Below are positions 1 to 8,960 of a stretch of DNA of 32,019 nt, piece after piece. The stretch spans positions 1 through 32,019 of the forward strand of contig DKCU01000094.1 in the NCBI GenBank assembly GCA_002451555.1. Direction: 5' to 3'. The stretch comes from Candidatus Segatella albertsiae (GTDB lineage Bacteria; Bacteroidota; Bacteroidia; Bacteroidales; Bacteroidaceae). Within the stretch, counting starts at the first letter, position 1. Each line of letters begins with the position of its first letter. A program made the translations under genes and the position numbers. Below the pieces are notes generated by a model, which did not search any database, was not told the DNA's origin, and worked only from the letters and a program-made list of their open reading frames with translations.

Positions 1-80
1 GCACTTTTTCAAGTGGACTCATCTATAAACCTATAAAACCTAAAACCTAAAATATGCAAAATAAAAGCAGCCAATGAGAC

Positions 81-2552
81 CTATTCTATGACATAGACTT
101 GGTCCAAAACCACGCCATCATCCAAAGCCTTGACGCAAATGCGATGCTTCTTCATCTTGGCGATAGGCAATGTAATGCGGATGCGAGCCTGGCATTGCAG
201 GGTATTCACTTTCCACTGCTCGCTCCTACCCTCTGTCTGATAATGCTCTACGACTGTCTTACCGCCATCAAGCGACAAGGCGATGCGCAAATTCTTGTCA
301 TCCATCGGATGAGTCGGAACCATTCGGAGTTCGATAGTAACCGAATCTCCCACGATTTTCTTACCCGAGAAGTCAAAACCGATTTCTGTATTCTTGGCGA
401 TGCCAGCCGCTTTCCCCTCATAGCCCAATCCATACCATGCGATAAGATGCCCGAAAGTACAGTCTGCGGCATTCCAACGAGCAAGCGTTTCTTCATCTTT
501 CACCAACGGAGAGCTTGCCACGCTGTGAGGCACACGGTTGAAGACAGGCTGCTTACGAGGTTGGAAGTCCATCATGAGATTCCACTTGCCGTGGTTGTAA
601 TAGCCCTCGTTATAGACCTTGGTCATTCGAGCGATGCTATCAAAAGCAGCGTCACTCATCGCCCAATAGTCAGCACCCTCTTCCTTCGAGGTCTCATTGG
701 CAGAAGCCACGAGTTTGACAGCTGGAGTCTTGCCGTGACGAGCGAGCTGCGCATAGAACAACTTGTTGTTCATCTGGGCAGCTGCCTGCACGGGATATTT
801 GAATAGTTGATAAAATTCATCCTTGCGCTCCTTAGGCAGTTCACCCTTGGCGATAGCCTTGTCGAGCATTTTTCCTATTACATTTGCCTTGTCCGCTAAA
901 GCCTTGTAATCTGCCAAGCGATTCAAGATGTACTCCTCGCTCCAAGGCAAGTCAGTTATAACACTGTATTTTTTGTCCCTCTCCTCACAACGAGTATTGC
1001 CCAGGAACTCAGGTTTGCGTATGTAAGCCAAGCGATAGCTTTCCTGCATCACAGGCAACATCTTTCGAGCCATCTCCTTTCCAAACTCTCTGGTCCAGAA
1101 ACTCTGCTCATGCTGCACAAGCCATTCATTGTTAGGCATCAGTTCCTTGTCGGCATCGTCGCCAGGATAGATGCTGTTCATGTTCCACGCCATATCGAGG
1201 AAAAGCTCTATCTGATACTCGGCTGGCTTGATGTCGCCCACGTTGAGAATCCAGAACTTCTGTATGCCCTTGTGCCAAGCCTCCGACATCTGCTGGAACA
1301 TCAGCGATGGCGAGAAAGTACCGAGCCAGAGATAGTCGTGAGGACGTCCCCAATAACTCACGTGATAATATATACCGTTGCCACCCTTGCGAGCACGTTC
1401 CTCGGCTGTCGGGAAGTGGCGCACCATTCCGTAGTTATCATCACACCAAACGAGGCACACATCATCAGGCACTTTCAAACCGGCATGATACACATCGAGC
1501 ACCTCTTTGTAAGGAATAAACAACTGTGGCACTTGAGTCACATCCTTGTTGACATACTTCGCCAACATCATTCTTTGAGCTTTCAAGACGCTATCCAACA
1601 CCGTTTTTTGTTCCTCGATGGTCTTGGCTCCTTGCATCGGACCATCATGTACACCACGCATACCGATGGTATAGAGGATAGGCTGACCTGCCACCTCCTT
1701 CACTCTGTTCTCCCAGAAGCGAAGCACATTTTCCTTGTTGTTTACAAAATCATATTTTCCATTTCCTCGTACTTTCCATTCACCTGCCGCATTCGATGCC
1801 ATCGGTTCACAATGAGAGCCACCGATGTAGATACCATACTGGCGAGCCACCTCACGGTTTCCTTCCGTAAGGAAGAATGGTTTGGTACATTCGTGCATCG
1901 CTGGCCAATAGGTATTGGCACGAAGACGAAGCAGGAGTTCGAAGATACGAGCGTTGGTCTTGGGACCAATATGACCTTTGACATTGGAAGGTTCGTAGTT
2001 CTTTCCCGACCAAGGCATCAGTCCCCAGTCCTCGTCATTGATGAAGATGCCTCGGAACTCCACCGATGGAGCCTGAGCATTCTGATAACCATCCTTCAAA
2101 CTGAAGCTATCGAGATGTTTGGGTTTGGCATCCGCCCACCATTCCCACGGCGATACGCCAAGCAGACGGGACACCTCCAAGATTCCATAAGCTAATCCAT
2201 GGTCGTCACTACCTTTAATATATAGATTTCCACCTGTCGATTTCAGTTCAAATGCCTCTTTCTTGTAGGCAAAAGCCGCAGCATCCTTGGTGAGGACGAT
2301 GAGGCTCTTGGCACTAGGATGAGTTTTTTGAACCTTCATTTGAGAACCGAGTACCTTTTGGATGTCACCTTGCAACATCTTCAAGGCTGTCTTGGCAACA
2401 GGTTGCATACTGCTGGTGTCAGCCTCGACTATAACAGCATTTCCAGACTTGAGGTCGAATGCATAAGACCCAAGGCTCAACATCATTCCTACAATGGCAA
2501 GCCCTGTTCTTTTACACATCAGTAATATTTTATCATTCGTTTTAGAAATCAT
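81..2552 (-). CDS. GH115-type alpha-glucuronidase, secreted
   Basis: Likely removes (4-O-methyl-)glucuronic acid side groups from xylan or arabinogalactan-type chains, in the periplasm or at the surface. The first 31 residues form a signal peptide (hydrophobic stretch about 17-30, then SYA-F). Met12 is an equally good start, with a more typical short n-region. There is no lipobox. GH115-like conserved segments are visible: EFRGIFINDEDWG (165-177), YTIGMRGVHDGPM (294-306), WCDDNYGMVRHF (369-380), HVSYWGRPHDYLWLG (397-411) and ILNVGDIKPAEY (435-446). A beta-rich C-terminal domain follows about residue 650. The 823-residue length is normal for the family. It lacks the DUF4859-like module and the C-terminal tail carried by the GH127 enzyme of this locus, so it probably has a different location. 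It is a single-gene unit with its own promoter and upstream direct-repeat operator. The family call is from recognised motifs; xylan versus arabinogalactan specificity cannot be read from sequence alone. Confidence 0.88.
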   Translation of the reverse strand: MISKTNDKILLMCKRTGLAIVGMMLSLGSYAFDLKSGNAVIVEADTSSMQPVAKTALKMLQGDIQKVLGSQMKVQKTHPSAKSLIVLTKDAAAFAYKKEAFELKSTGGNLYIKGSDDHGLAYGILEVSRLLGVSPWEWWADAKPKHLDSFSLKDGYQNAQAPSVEFRGIFINDEDWGLMPWSGKNYEPSNVKGHIGPKTNARIFELLLRLRANTYWPAMHECTKPFFLTEGNREVARQYGIYIGGSHCEPMASNAAGEWKVRGNGKYDFVNNKENVLRFWENRVKEVAGQPILYTIGMRGVHDGPMQGAKTIEEQKTVLDSVLKAQRMMLAKYVNKDVTQVPQLFIPYKEVLDVYHAGLKVPDDVCLVWCDDNYGMVRHFPTAEERARKGGNGIYYHVSYWGRPHDYLWLGTFSPSLMFQQMSEAWHKGIQKFWILNVGDIKPAEYQIELFLDMAWNMNSIYPGDDADKELMPNNEWLVQHEQSFWTREFGKEMARKMLPVMQESYRLAYIRKPEFLGNTRCEERDKKYSVITDLPWSEEYILNRLADYKALADKANVIGKMLDKAIAKGELPKERKDEFYQLFKYPVQAAAQMNNKLFYAQLARHGKTPAVKLVASANETSKEEGADYWAMSDAAFDSIARMTKVYNEGYYNHGKWNLMMDFQPRKQPVFNRVPHSVASSPLVKDEETLARWNAADCTFGHLIAWYGLGYEGKAAGIAKNTEIGFDFSGKKIVGDSVTIELRMVPTHPMDDKNLRIALSLDGGKTVVEHYQTEGRSEQWKVNTLQCQARIRITLPIAKMKKHRICVKALDDGVVLDQVYVIE

Positions 2553-2581
2553 ATTTTTTTGATAGTTTTAAAAATTTGCTG

Positions 2582-2589
2582 CAAAGTTA
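2582..2589 (-). promoter_or_regulatory. Bacteroidota -7 box of the GH115 gene
   Basis: On the minus strand this reads TAACTTTG, matching the Bacteroidota -7 consensus TAnnTTTG, followed by CAGC. It lies 29 nt before the GH115 start codon, which gives a very short leader. I see no TTTG -33 element at the usual 19-21 nt spacing. That position instead abuts the direct-repeat operator, consistent with an activator-dependent promoter. Confidence 0.55.
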
Positions 2590-2613
2590 ATACGAAGCAA
2601 AGAATCCATACAC

Positions 2614-2649
2614 CTAAAATCTGCCAAAAAAAGAGCAAAATTCGTCAAA
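2614..2649 (-). promoter_or_regulatory. Tandem direct-repeat operator upstream of GH115
   Basis: Two related 15-mers on the minus strand, TTTGACGAATTTTGC (2635-2649) and TTTGGCAGATTTTAG (2614-2628), start 21 bp apart. The same paired motif occurs before the GH127 gene and before the FAS1/SusCD operon. The proximal copy ends 24 nt upstream of the -7 box, exactly as at GH127. A 21-bp direct-repeat period is what AraC-family activators such as AraC at araI1-I2 use; assignment to the regulator in this window is inferred. Confidence 0.6.
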
Positions 2650-2837
2650 TGTATGACTCTTGAATAATTTCTTGACATTTCTGAACACATTTTGCCCATC
2701 TTCGAGCCTCCTTCCCCTATCCATAACCATCTAAATATACGAAAAGAACAAAACCGAAGCACGAACAAAAATCGCCGAAACCCATATAATTTTATGATTT
2801 TTCCTTATCAAATCTATGTTCAGCACTGCCGAACATA

Positions 2838-2856
2838 CGTTCCGTGACACGGAACG
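2838..2856. repeat. 19-bp palindrome CGTTCCGTG-A-CACGGAACG
   Basis: Perfect 9-bp arms around a single A. A one-base centre is too tight for a good RNA hairpin, so a dimeric protein-binding site is the more natural reading. It lies in the gap between the HEVGH protein gene and GH115. Confidence 0.6.
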
Positions 2857-2901
2857 GAGATTTTATATAGGAGCAGGAACTTTTATTTATGGGAGCTATA
2901 A

Positions 2902-2935
2902 CCTTTGCATCAGCAATCGTGGACAAATGCAAAGG
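2902..2935. repeat. Inverted repeat, 9-bp arms, 16-nt loop
   Basis: Arms CCTTTGCAT (2902-2910) and ATGCAAAGG (2927-2935) are perfectly complementary. It is the second of three inverted repeats in 150 bp. It has no adjoining T-run on either strand, so a simple intrinsic terminator is not supported. Confidence 0.5.
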
Positions 2936-2951
2936 CTTGCATCAACAAGAA

Positions 2952-2983
2952 CTTCCGTATGCGACTTTTAACGCATACGGAAG
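2952..2983 (-). repeat. Strong hairpin, 12-bp perfect stem, possible terminator
   Basis: Arms CTTCCGTATGCG (2952-2963) and CGCATACGGAAG (2972-2983) pair perfectly around an 8-nt loop. It lies about 100 nt past the stop codon of the gene ending at 3086, where a terminator would be expected. On the minus strand the stem is followed only by TTCTTGTTG, a weak T-tract, so a factor-assisted or imperfect terminator is possible but not proven. Confidence 0.5.
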
Positions 2984-3085
2984 CACAACGTTCCACATAT
3001 ATTTGTCTCTCTTTTTTATTAAGTAAAAGATGATTGTAAATTAACCTTCACAGGCATACTCTCTAAAACAAGTATTTACTCAACA

Positions 3086-5776
3086 TTACTTGACTATATA
3101 CTTCTTATTGTTGACAATATAGATACCTTTTGGTAAATCATTGATATTCTTCACATTCATCTTGACACCATTTAGATTGTAGATGGCATCGTTCTTTTTA
3201 CCCTTTTCAAAAGCCTCTAATGAAGCGATGCCTGTGGAAGTACCGCCAGCATACTGCACATCGGCAAGTCTTGCCTCGGTCTTGGAACTGTCAAAGTGTA
3301 TGTTGAAGATGAAAGACACGACAGCTGTCTCCCCGTCACTGTTCTTATACTTCAAAGCCTGACGGATGGTACGAACCGCCCCATTGGTGTTCTTGCCAGG
3401 GTACTGACCGATATTAAACGTCAAGGTAGAAGGGGTGAACTCGGCATAGGCATAACCACTGTAGTAATCAGAAACATTTCCATTGGCATCGTACCAATAG
3501 CCATAACCGTTTGCCGTATGCGCTTTCTCCACCAAGTTGCCCTTGGCATCCTCACCGTAAAACATAATCTTTCCGTTCTCAGGGCCACCAGCCGCATAGT
3601 TGACAATCTGAGCCTTCAAGTCAGCTTCTTTCAATTGGAAGGCTGTGCCTAATGTTGCCAACGCCTCGCCACTCAAGGTAAGCGAAGTACCCGAGTAATC
3701 GGAACCTGTCTTCGATGGGAAATAGACATCGTAGGTCAGCTTGGCATCGGCTATCTTTCGACCATCCAGTGTTGGATTGGTATATACCACAGCCTTAGAA
3801 CCGAGTGTTGTGCCCTCCAATTCAAAGGCATAAGGCCACATATCATCGTCGGTGATGTCATTGTTCCACTTATGTTGATAATACTGACTTGGAGCAGGTG
3901 ACACCACCATCCACAACTTAGATACATTCTGAGGAGTAGTCATCGTAACATCCTCTGTTTTCTCTGCATCGCCCTGGCAATAAACCTTGTCCTCGTAGAA
4001 ATACTTACGGGTGCCATCTTTCATCAATGCCACAAAACCGATACGGAAGCCACGAGACTCAGGATTGCTTACCTTGGAATAAACTCGCTTGTCTGCATCC
4101 AAAGTGATATAGTTATCTATTCCTCGAATCCACTGTCCCGGGTCATCATCCAACAATGCAGAGCCTGATGGAAGTCCGGTGAAATGCACTTTTACAGAAG
4201 TACCTGCTTCTGGCACATCCAATGGAACGACATTGAAGCCTGTTCCTTGAGGACAGTTCAACATAGACACTTGATATTTGTTTTTCCCCTTAGATACACA
4301 ACGATAGTTGAAATCGCCCACATACTTGTCACGATAGTCCTTGCAAGCATCAAAGTCCCATGTGACACAACGCATGGCATAGTCGAAATACAACTTGTAC
4401 AGGTCTGATGGCGTCAAATTTTTGTTGACCATGAGCGACTGGTTGAAATCGACAGCCCCCATCATCGGCTGGTTCCAAACATTGGCTACTGTCTGTATGT
4501 CATTGTAATGCTGGCAGAGGTAATAATGGAACCAATAGCTCTGGTAACGATGTACCTCATGGGTATATGCCAAAGAGTGCGTATTACGGAAGGCGCCGAT
4601 GCTCTCAGTGAACATGGCAGAAGGAATAGACTGGGCAGCTTGCCACTGTGCAGTCATCTCCCACATGGTCTGTCCACTACCCACAGGCAAGTGCATACCT
4701 GTGCCTACAGTTGAAGAAGAAGTATGATTGTTACCAGATGCATCCGCGTAACACATATAGTGGAAGGAGTGGCCTACTTCATGAGCCACGGCAAATCCCA
4801 CAGGTTTACAAGTAGCAGGATTGATCCACAAGGCATTGATTTCATAATCATAACCAGCTCCATAACAAGTCCATGTCTTGGTATGACTGATGAGCACCAT
4901 CATCTTGTAACGATTCAGATTGGTAGTCGCTGGCTTGACAAAACCCAACTTGTGGTAGTTCATGTCGTAATATTCTTGGCACTTCTTCATCAAGTCGTCG
5001 ATATCCACATAGTAGAAATCGCTAGTTGACAACCCATCTGGACGTGTATTTCCATAATCCTTATCCCAGAAGATAACAATGTCATCGTTTTGTATCATAC
5101 GAGATTGAGACCAGGTATATTCATTGTTGGGGTCACTTTCCGCATATAGCTTTTGGGAACCCTGATTTGTCCACTCATCTGGAATGTAAATCAACTTTTC
5201 TGTATTTTTCGCCGCTGAAACTGTGGTAGAGGAAGTTTGTGACAAAGTAAAGTTGTCCATGTCGATGGTGGTACGCTTCGAATCAAGATTGACACCCAGT
5301 CCTAACTCCAACGTGCCATTGGTGACATTCACCTCGACCTCGTATTTTGCCGCCTTATTGGGCTCCACGGTGGTCGTAGCATCATTCATGTACAAGCGAA
5401 CAACGCCCGTAAAACTCGTGGTTACGATGTCAGCACTCAAGAGATAATGTCCATTGGGTATATTTGTTATCTTTTGATAAGCCTTACCCTTGAGAATACC
5501 ACTGAAGAGATAGAGTTGCCAGTGGTTTTGCCCAGCGGCGATCAGTCCGTCTCCTTTTGCAGCATTACTCAGCTTACTTTGGAGATTTGAAGTACGAAAG
5601 GTTTCCAAGGACCAGCCTTCTGGCGCATTCGTTCCCAAGGAACCTGCTGTGCCATTGTCGAAACCAGCGTTCAACAAATACTTACTTGTCACATTCTCTG
5701 CATTTCCATTCTGCACATAAACAGAAAGGATAAACAAGAGAATCAGGTAGATCAAAAAAACAGTTGATTTTTTCAC
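3086..5776 (-). CDS. Secreted DUF6055-like protein with zincin HEVGH motif and DUF4859-like module
   Basis: A signal peptide spans about 1-26. Residues 28-178 look like a jelly-roll carbohydrate-binding module (LLNAGFDNG...GW start, IDMDNFTL end). Residues about 195-500 resemble the family annotated DUF6055 (recalled, not searched). Within it, AHEVGHSFHY (331-340) carries an HExxH zinc motif at H332, E333 and H336. A plausible third ligand is E373 in MWEMTAQWQ, giving a gluzincin-like arrangement. Residues about 675-830 form a DUF4859-like module with the hallmark FNIGQYPG (787-794). The tail (865-896, IYNLNG...KGIYIVNNKK) matches those of the other DUF4859-like proteins here and recalls type IX secretion sorting tails. 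It follows the GH127 gene by 26 nt, so the two are probably cotranscribed. Peptidase activity is inferred from the motif only; it might instead be a binding or mucin/glycoprotein-processing protein. Confidence 0.7.
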   Translation of the reverse strand: MKKSTVFLIYLILLFILSVYVQNGNAENVTSKYLLNAGFDNGTAGSLGTNAPEGWSLETFRTSNLQSKLSNAAKGDGLIAAGQNHWQLYLFSGILKGKAYQKITNIPNGHYLLSADIVTTSFTGVVRLYMNDATTTVEPNKAAKYEVEVNVTNGTLELGLGVNLDSKRTTIDMDNFTLSQTSSTTVSAAKNTEKLIYIPDEWTNQGSQKLYAESDPNNEYTWSQSRMIQNDDIVIFWDKDYGNTRPDGLSTSDFYYVDIDDLMKKCQEYYDMNYHKLGFVKPATTNLNRYKMMVLISHTKTWTCYGAGYDYEINALWINPATCKPVGFAVAHEVGHSFHYMCYADASGNNHTSSSTVGTGMHLPVGSGQTMWEMTAQWQAAQSIPSAMFTESIGAFRNTHSLAYTHEVHRYQSYWFHYYLCQHYNDIQTVANVWNQPMMGAVDFNQSLMVNKNLTPSDLYKLYFDYAMRCVTWDFDACKDYRDKYVGDFNYRCVSKGKNKYQVSMLNCPQGTGFNVVPLDVPEAGTSVKVHFTGLPSGSALLDDDPGQWIRGIDNYITLDADKRVYSKVSNPESRGFRIGFVALMKDGTRKYFYEDKVYCQGDAEKTEDVTMTTPQNVSKLWMVVSPAPSQYYQHKWNNDITDDDMWPYAFELEGTTLGSKAVVYTNPTLDGRKIADAKLTYDVYFPSKTGSDYSGTSLTLSGEALATLGTAFQLKEADLKAQIVNYAAGGPENGKIMFYGEDAKGNLVEKAHTANGYGYWYDANGNVSDYYSGYAYAEFTPSTLTFNIGQYPGKNTNGAVRTIRQALKYKNSDGETAVVSFIFNIHFDSSKTEARLADVQYAGGTSTGIASLEAFEKGKKNDAIYNLNGVKMNVKNINDLPKGIYIVNNKKYIVK

Positions 5777-5802
5777 TTCATTATTAATTAATTAATACAA
5801 CA

Positions 5803-8800
5803 TTAACGTATGATTTTTTTACCGTTCACGATATAAACGCCCTTTTTACCTGAGAAGTTGCGCAAATGATCAGCTACTTTTCTACCACAGAGGTCATAGA
5901 CCGCCGTAGATGAGGCCGAAGCATCCTCCTTTCCCTTCTCATCCTGTACGCGACTGATACCTGTCGCATCTCCATTCACTTTCAGATGGATGCGGAAGAC
6001 GACACGTCGAGCCAAAGTCTTGCCATCACCAGGAAGATAACTCAACGACTGCAACAGCGTGTATTGAGAACCAGCAGGACAACGACCGGGATACTGACCG
6101 ACATTGAAAGTATAGGTACTGGAGTCAAACTCGCTAAACACCGTTGGAGTCCCAGAGGTAAAAGCACTCACATAACCATCGGCAGCAAACCAATGGCCAG
6201 GCGCATTGGCAGTACTATTGGTACATACCTGACCATCGGGATTGATGGCTGCAAACAAGATTTTAGAGCCAAAGCCTGATTTCAACTCACGTTCCGTAAC
6301 TCCCAGGCTTTGAGCCACAGTCTTCATATCCACCTTTGCCGATACATGAGGATATTTGCCACCTTGATCGGCGAGGAACTGGTCCATGGAAAGGTTCACG
6401 TCCAGGGTGTCACTAGCCATATCTCCCATGGTGGCAGAAACCTCGGAAAGCAGATTAGGAATCCAAACCTCCATCTGTCCTTCGCTTCCACGGTTGTCCC
6501 AAGCATAATAAGGAATGGCTGTCAATTCGGAAGTTTCACCCACCTTGCTGCCATACGCATCAAAAGAAGCCTTCAATCCATTCATTTTCAAGAGGGTAAC
6601 GCCTCCCAGCAAATCACTTTTCTCTGCATGAATCTCAGCATCGTCCGGCAACATACAGCACTCCACCTGGTTCTGATTGTCAGGCCACTCCAGACAGTAA
6701 AGCAGTGGACCACGCTCCAAGGCAACACGATTGGCATCATCGGTCACACGACTGTTGGCTACTACACGATGCACATCCATCGGCAAGGAGAAAGTGACAG
6801 AATCCCCCTTCTCCCAGGTTCTATCTACCACCATATATCCCTTCTCCATCGTATAATCGATCGATTTCCCGTTCACATACAAGGAGATGCTCTTTTCTTT
6901 CTCAGTACCAGCATACTGATACAAATCACTCGGAACAGGCTGGTTCTTCGCCCAGCCCGGCAAGCGAAGCAACAATCGGAACGCATGAGTTTGCTGCAAT
7001 CCGTCGATGCTCACCTTGATAGCTCCATCCCAAGGATATTGGGTTGTCTGGGAAACCTGAATGCTGTCAGATTCGCCAACAGGAATCTTCGCCGTATCCT
7101 GCATATAGAGATTCACATACACATCCTTGCCTTTGTGGGCATACACATAACCCGGCACAGAAGGAATGAAACGACAGAGATTGCTCGGACAGCAAGCGCA
7201 TCCGAACCATTCGCTACGATTGTACCCACCGGTAGAAGCCAAAGGATTAGGATAGAAGAAGGTCTTGCCATCCAAACCAATGCCCGAAATCACACCATTG
7301 TAAAGGGAACGCTCCAAGACATCATAGTACTTGGCATCACCCGAAAGCAGGAACATACGATGATTCCAATACACATTGCTGATGGCAGCACAGGTCTCGC
7401 AATAGGCAGAAGCATTAGGCAACTCATAGTTGGCTCCAAACGCCTCTCCATTGTGCAAGGCACCAATACCACCATTGATATAGTATTTCTTGGACACGAC
7501 ATTATCCCACAAGGTATCTATCGTGCGGAGATAAGCTTTGTTGCCCATGATGGCGGCGACATCGGCTATACCACTATACATATAACCTGCTCGCACAGCA
7601 TGCCCCACCGCCTCGGTCTGGGCGATGACAGGCTTGTTGCTCTGGCTATATTCCTTGCGTCCTTGTCCACGTACACCACGAAGGTCAAGGAAGTACTTGG
7701 CTAGTTTCAGATAATCCTGCTTGCCAGTGATACGATATAGTTTGACCAGTCCCATCTCCACGATTTGGTGACCAGGCTCATAAGGCAATTGCCCCACCAA
7801 GAAATCCTTGACCAACAAGTCAGCATTCTTCAGGGCGACATCCAGCAAGGTACGCTTGCCCGTAGAAATGTAATGAGCGACCGCAGCCTCGTAAAGGTGT
7901 CCTGCGTTATAAAGTTCGTGGCTGAGGTCAGGATCCTTCTCCCAACGATTCTCTCCCAACCAAGGATGCAGATGTCCTGGCTCACCTGCCGTACGAGCGG
8001 TCATCAGATAGCCATCCGATTCCTGAGCCCTGGCTATCCAACCAATGAGCATATCCATCTCATCATCCATTTCCTTATTATAATTGGCCTGTATGCTATA
8101 CGACATACCTTCGATAATCTTATAAATATCGGTATCATCAAAGGTATTCTCTCCCACGAAATATCCCTCCATGGCACCAGCCGCCTTCTTGAAATTATCG
8201 AGACGACCATTGTCATAGCATTGTTTCAAAGCGATAGGAATGGTGACCTTTTGGTTTTGGGCGATACGAGGTGACCAAAAGGAATCGGAGACATGTACGG
8301 CACTAAAAGGAAGATTTTCGATAGGATAATCACCGTAGGTTTGCTCTTCCATGGTTGGTGTTCCGAAGACTTCCCATTCCGTCACTCCTACGGCACTATA
8401 GGTGGAGCCATTGCCTGCGGCATCCATCCATAAACGAAGTTGCTGCGTCTTGACCGGTTCAAAATATACCTTGTTAGGGGAAGTCTTATTCAGGGTATAG
8501 TCGGATCCAGCCACCAAAACCACATTTTTCCATTCATTTGTCTCCGAGTCCAAATATTGAATTTTCCAACTCTTAGGCAAGCAAACGCCCGCTCCTGGCA
8601 CATCGGTGTCTGTCCAAAAATAAATGGAAACAGAATTAATTTCGTATGGGGCATCCCATGCATAACTCAACCAAGCGTTGGCAGGACGATTGCTCTGCCA
8701 ATCAGCCCAAGTCTTGGCGCTTGCAAGTTCCCCATATCCAGTCGTTCCATCATAAATAGAATAGAGATAATTCCAAGATGCAGTATAACTGGCATCCACG

Positions 8801-8922
8801 GCACCACACAAAGGTGCTATATTGGTTTCCTCAGCACCCATCAAAGGTGTCGAGCCAGACAAAAGCAGTCCTACGGCTGCCGTTTTCACAAAAGACGAGA
8901 ATAGTCGATTGTTGTGTTTCAT
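5803..8922 (-). CDS. GH127-type beta-L-arabinofuranosidase with N-terminal CBM and C-terminal DUF4859-like module
   Basis: Likely releases beta-L-arabinofuranose from arabino-oligosaccharides such as those on hydroxyproline-rich plant glycoproteins or complex pectins. Residues 1-30 are a signal peptide. Residues 33-190 are a discoidin (F5/8 type C, CBM32-like) fold. The catalytic (alpha/alpha)6 domain runs about 200-600, followed by beta domains. Active-site matches to the characterised family member HypBA1 are visible: GEAFG with E493 (acid/base equivalent), YCETC with E509 and C511, and CACCPSN with C577 and C578 (zinc ligands and cysteine nucleophile). The spacing E493 to E509 (16) is the same as in HypBA1. 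Residues about 860-981 are a DUF4859-like module (FNVGQYPG), and the last 35 residues form the YDLCG...KGVYIVNGKK tail. It is first in a two-gene unit with the HEVGH protein. At 1039 residues it is longer than catalytic-only relatives because of the added modules. Confidence 0.9.
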   Translation of the reverse strand: MKHNNRLFSSFVKTAAVGLLLSGSTPLMGAEETNIAPLCGAVDASYTASWNYLYSIYDGTTGYGELASAKTWADWQSNRPANAWLSYAWDAPYEINSVSIYFWTDTDVPGAGVCLPKSWKIQYLDSETNEWKNVVLVAGSDYTLNKTSPNKVYFEPVKTQQLRLWMDAAGNGSTYSAVGVTEWEVFGTPTMEEQTYGDYPIENLPFSAVHVSDSFWSPRIAQNQKVTIPIALKQCYDNGRLDNFKKAAGAMEGYFVGENTFDDTDIYKIIEGMSYSIQANYNKEMDDEMDMLIGWIARAQESDGYLMTARTAGEPGHLHPWLGENRWEKDPDLSHELYNAGHLYEAAVAHYISTGKRTLLDVALKNADLLVKDFLVGQLPYEPGHQIVEMGLVKLYRITGKQDYLKLAKYFLDLRGVRGQGRKEYSQSNKPVIAQTEAVGHAVRAGYMYSGIADVAAIMGNKAYLRTIDTLWDNVVSKKYYINGGIGALHNGEAFGANYELPNASAYCETCAAISNVYWNHRMFLLSGDAKYYDVLERSLYNGVISGIGLDGKTFFYPNPLASTGGYNRSEWFGCACCPSNLCRFIPSVPGYVYAHKGKDVYVNLYMQDTAKIPVGESDSIQVSQTTQYPWDGAIKVSIDGLQQTHAFRLLLRLPGWAKNQPVPSDLYQYAGTEKEKSISLYVNGKSIDYTMEKGYMVVDRTWEKGDSVTFSLPMDVHRVVANSRVTDDANRVALERGPLLYCLEWPDNQNQVECCMLPDDAEIHAEKSDLLGGVTLLKMNGLKASFDAYGSKVGETSELTAIPYYAWDNRGSEGQMEVWIPNLLSEVSATMGDMASDTLDVNLSMDQFLADQGGKYPHVSAKVDMKTVAQSLGVTERELKSGFGSKILFAAINPDGQVCTNSTANAPGHWFAADGYVSAFTSGTPTVFSEFDSSTYTFNVGQYPGRCPAGSQYTLLQSLSYLPGDGKTLARRVVFRIHLKVNGDATGISRVQDEKGKEDASASSTAVYDLCGRKVADHLRNFSGKKGVYIVNGKKIIR

Positions 8923-8960
8923 AACTCCTAAAGTTTTTAATCATTGGTTTAATACAGATA

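Larger units (their letters stand above)
2553..3085. other. 533-bp non-coding gap with promoter, operator and three hairpins
   Basis: No convincing coding sequence is present. The GH115-proximal half (2553-2660) holds the GH115 promoter and operator. The middle (2660-2830) is AT-rich with nothing I can name. The part nearer the upstream gene (2838-2983) holds three separate perfect inverted repeats, listed individually. The three hairpins lie upstream of the inferred GH115 promoter, so they would belong to the 3' end of the preceding transcript or to an unannotated small RNA rather than to the GH115 leader. Confidence 0.5.

Noticed and set aside
27..55. Repeated CCTAAAA units downstream of GH115
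   Set aside because: Only two or three short imperfect copies in AT-rich sequence at the window edge; not enough to call a repeat element.
2553..3085. Small coding frame 2568-2768 on the minus strand in the gap before GH115
   Set aside because: It overlaps the GH115 promoter and operator, and its translation (Cys, Phe and Arg-rich, no domain or signal) has no supporting feature.
6310..7704. Long plus-strand open frame opposite the GH127 gene, and similar antisense frames opposite the other big genes (for example 1110-2195 and 22518-23978)
   Set aside because: They lie entirely within well-supported genes on the other strand. Their translations are rich in His, Arg and Ile without domain motifs, and they lack promoters. 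They reflect codon bias of the real genes.
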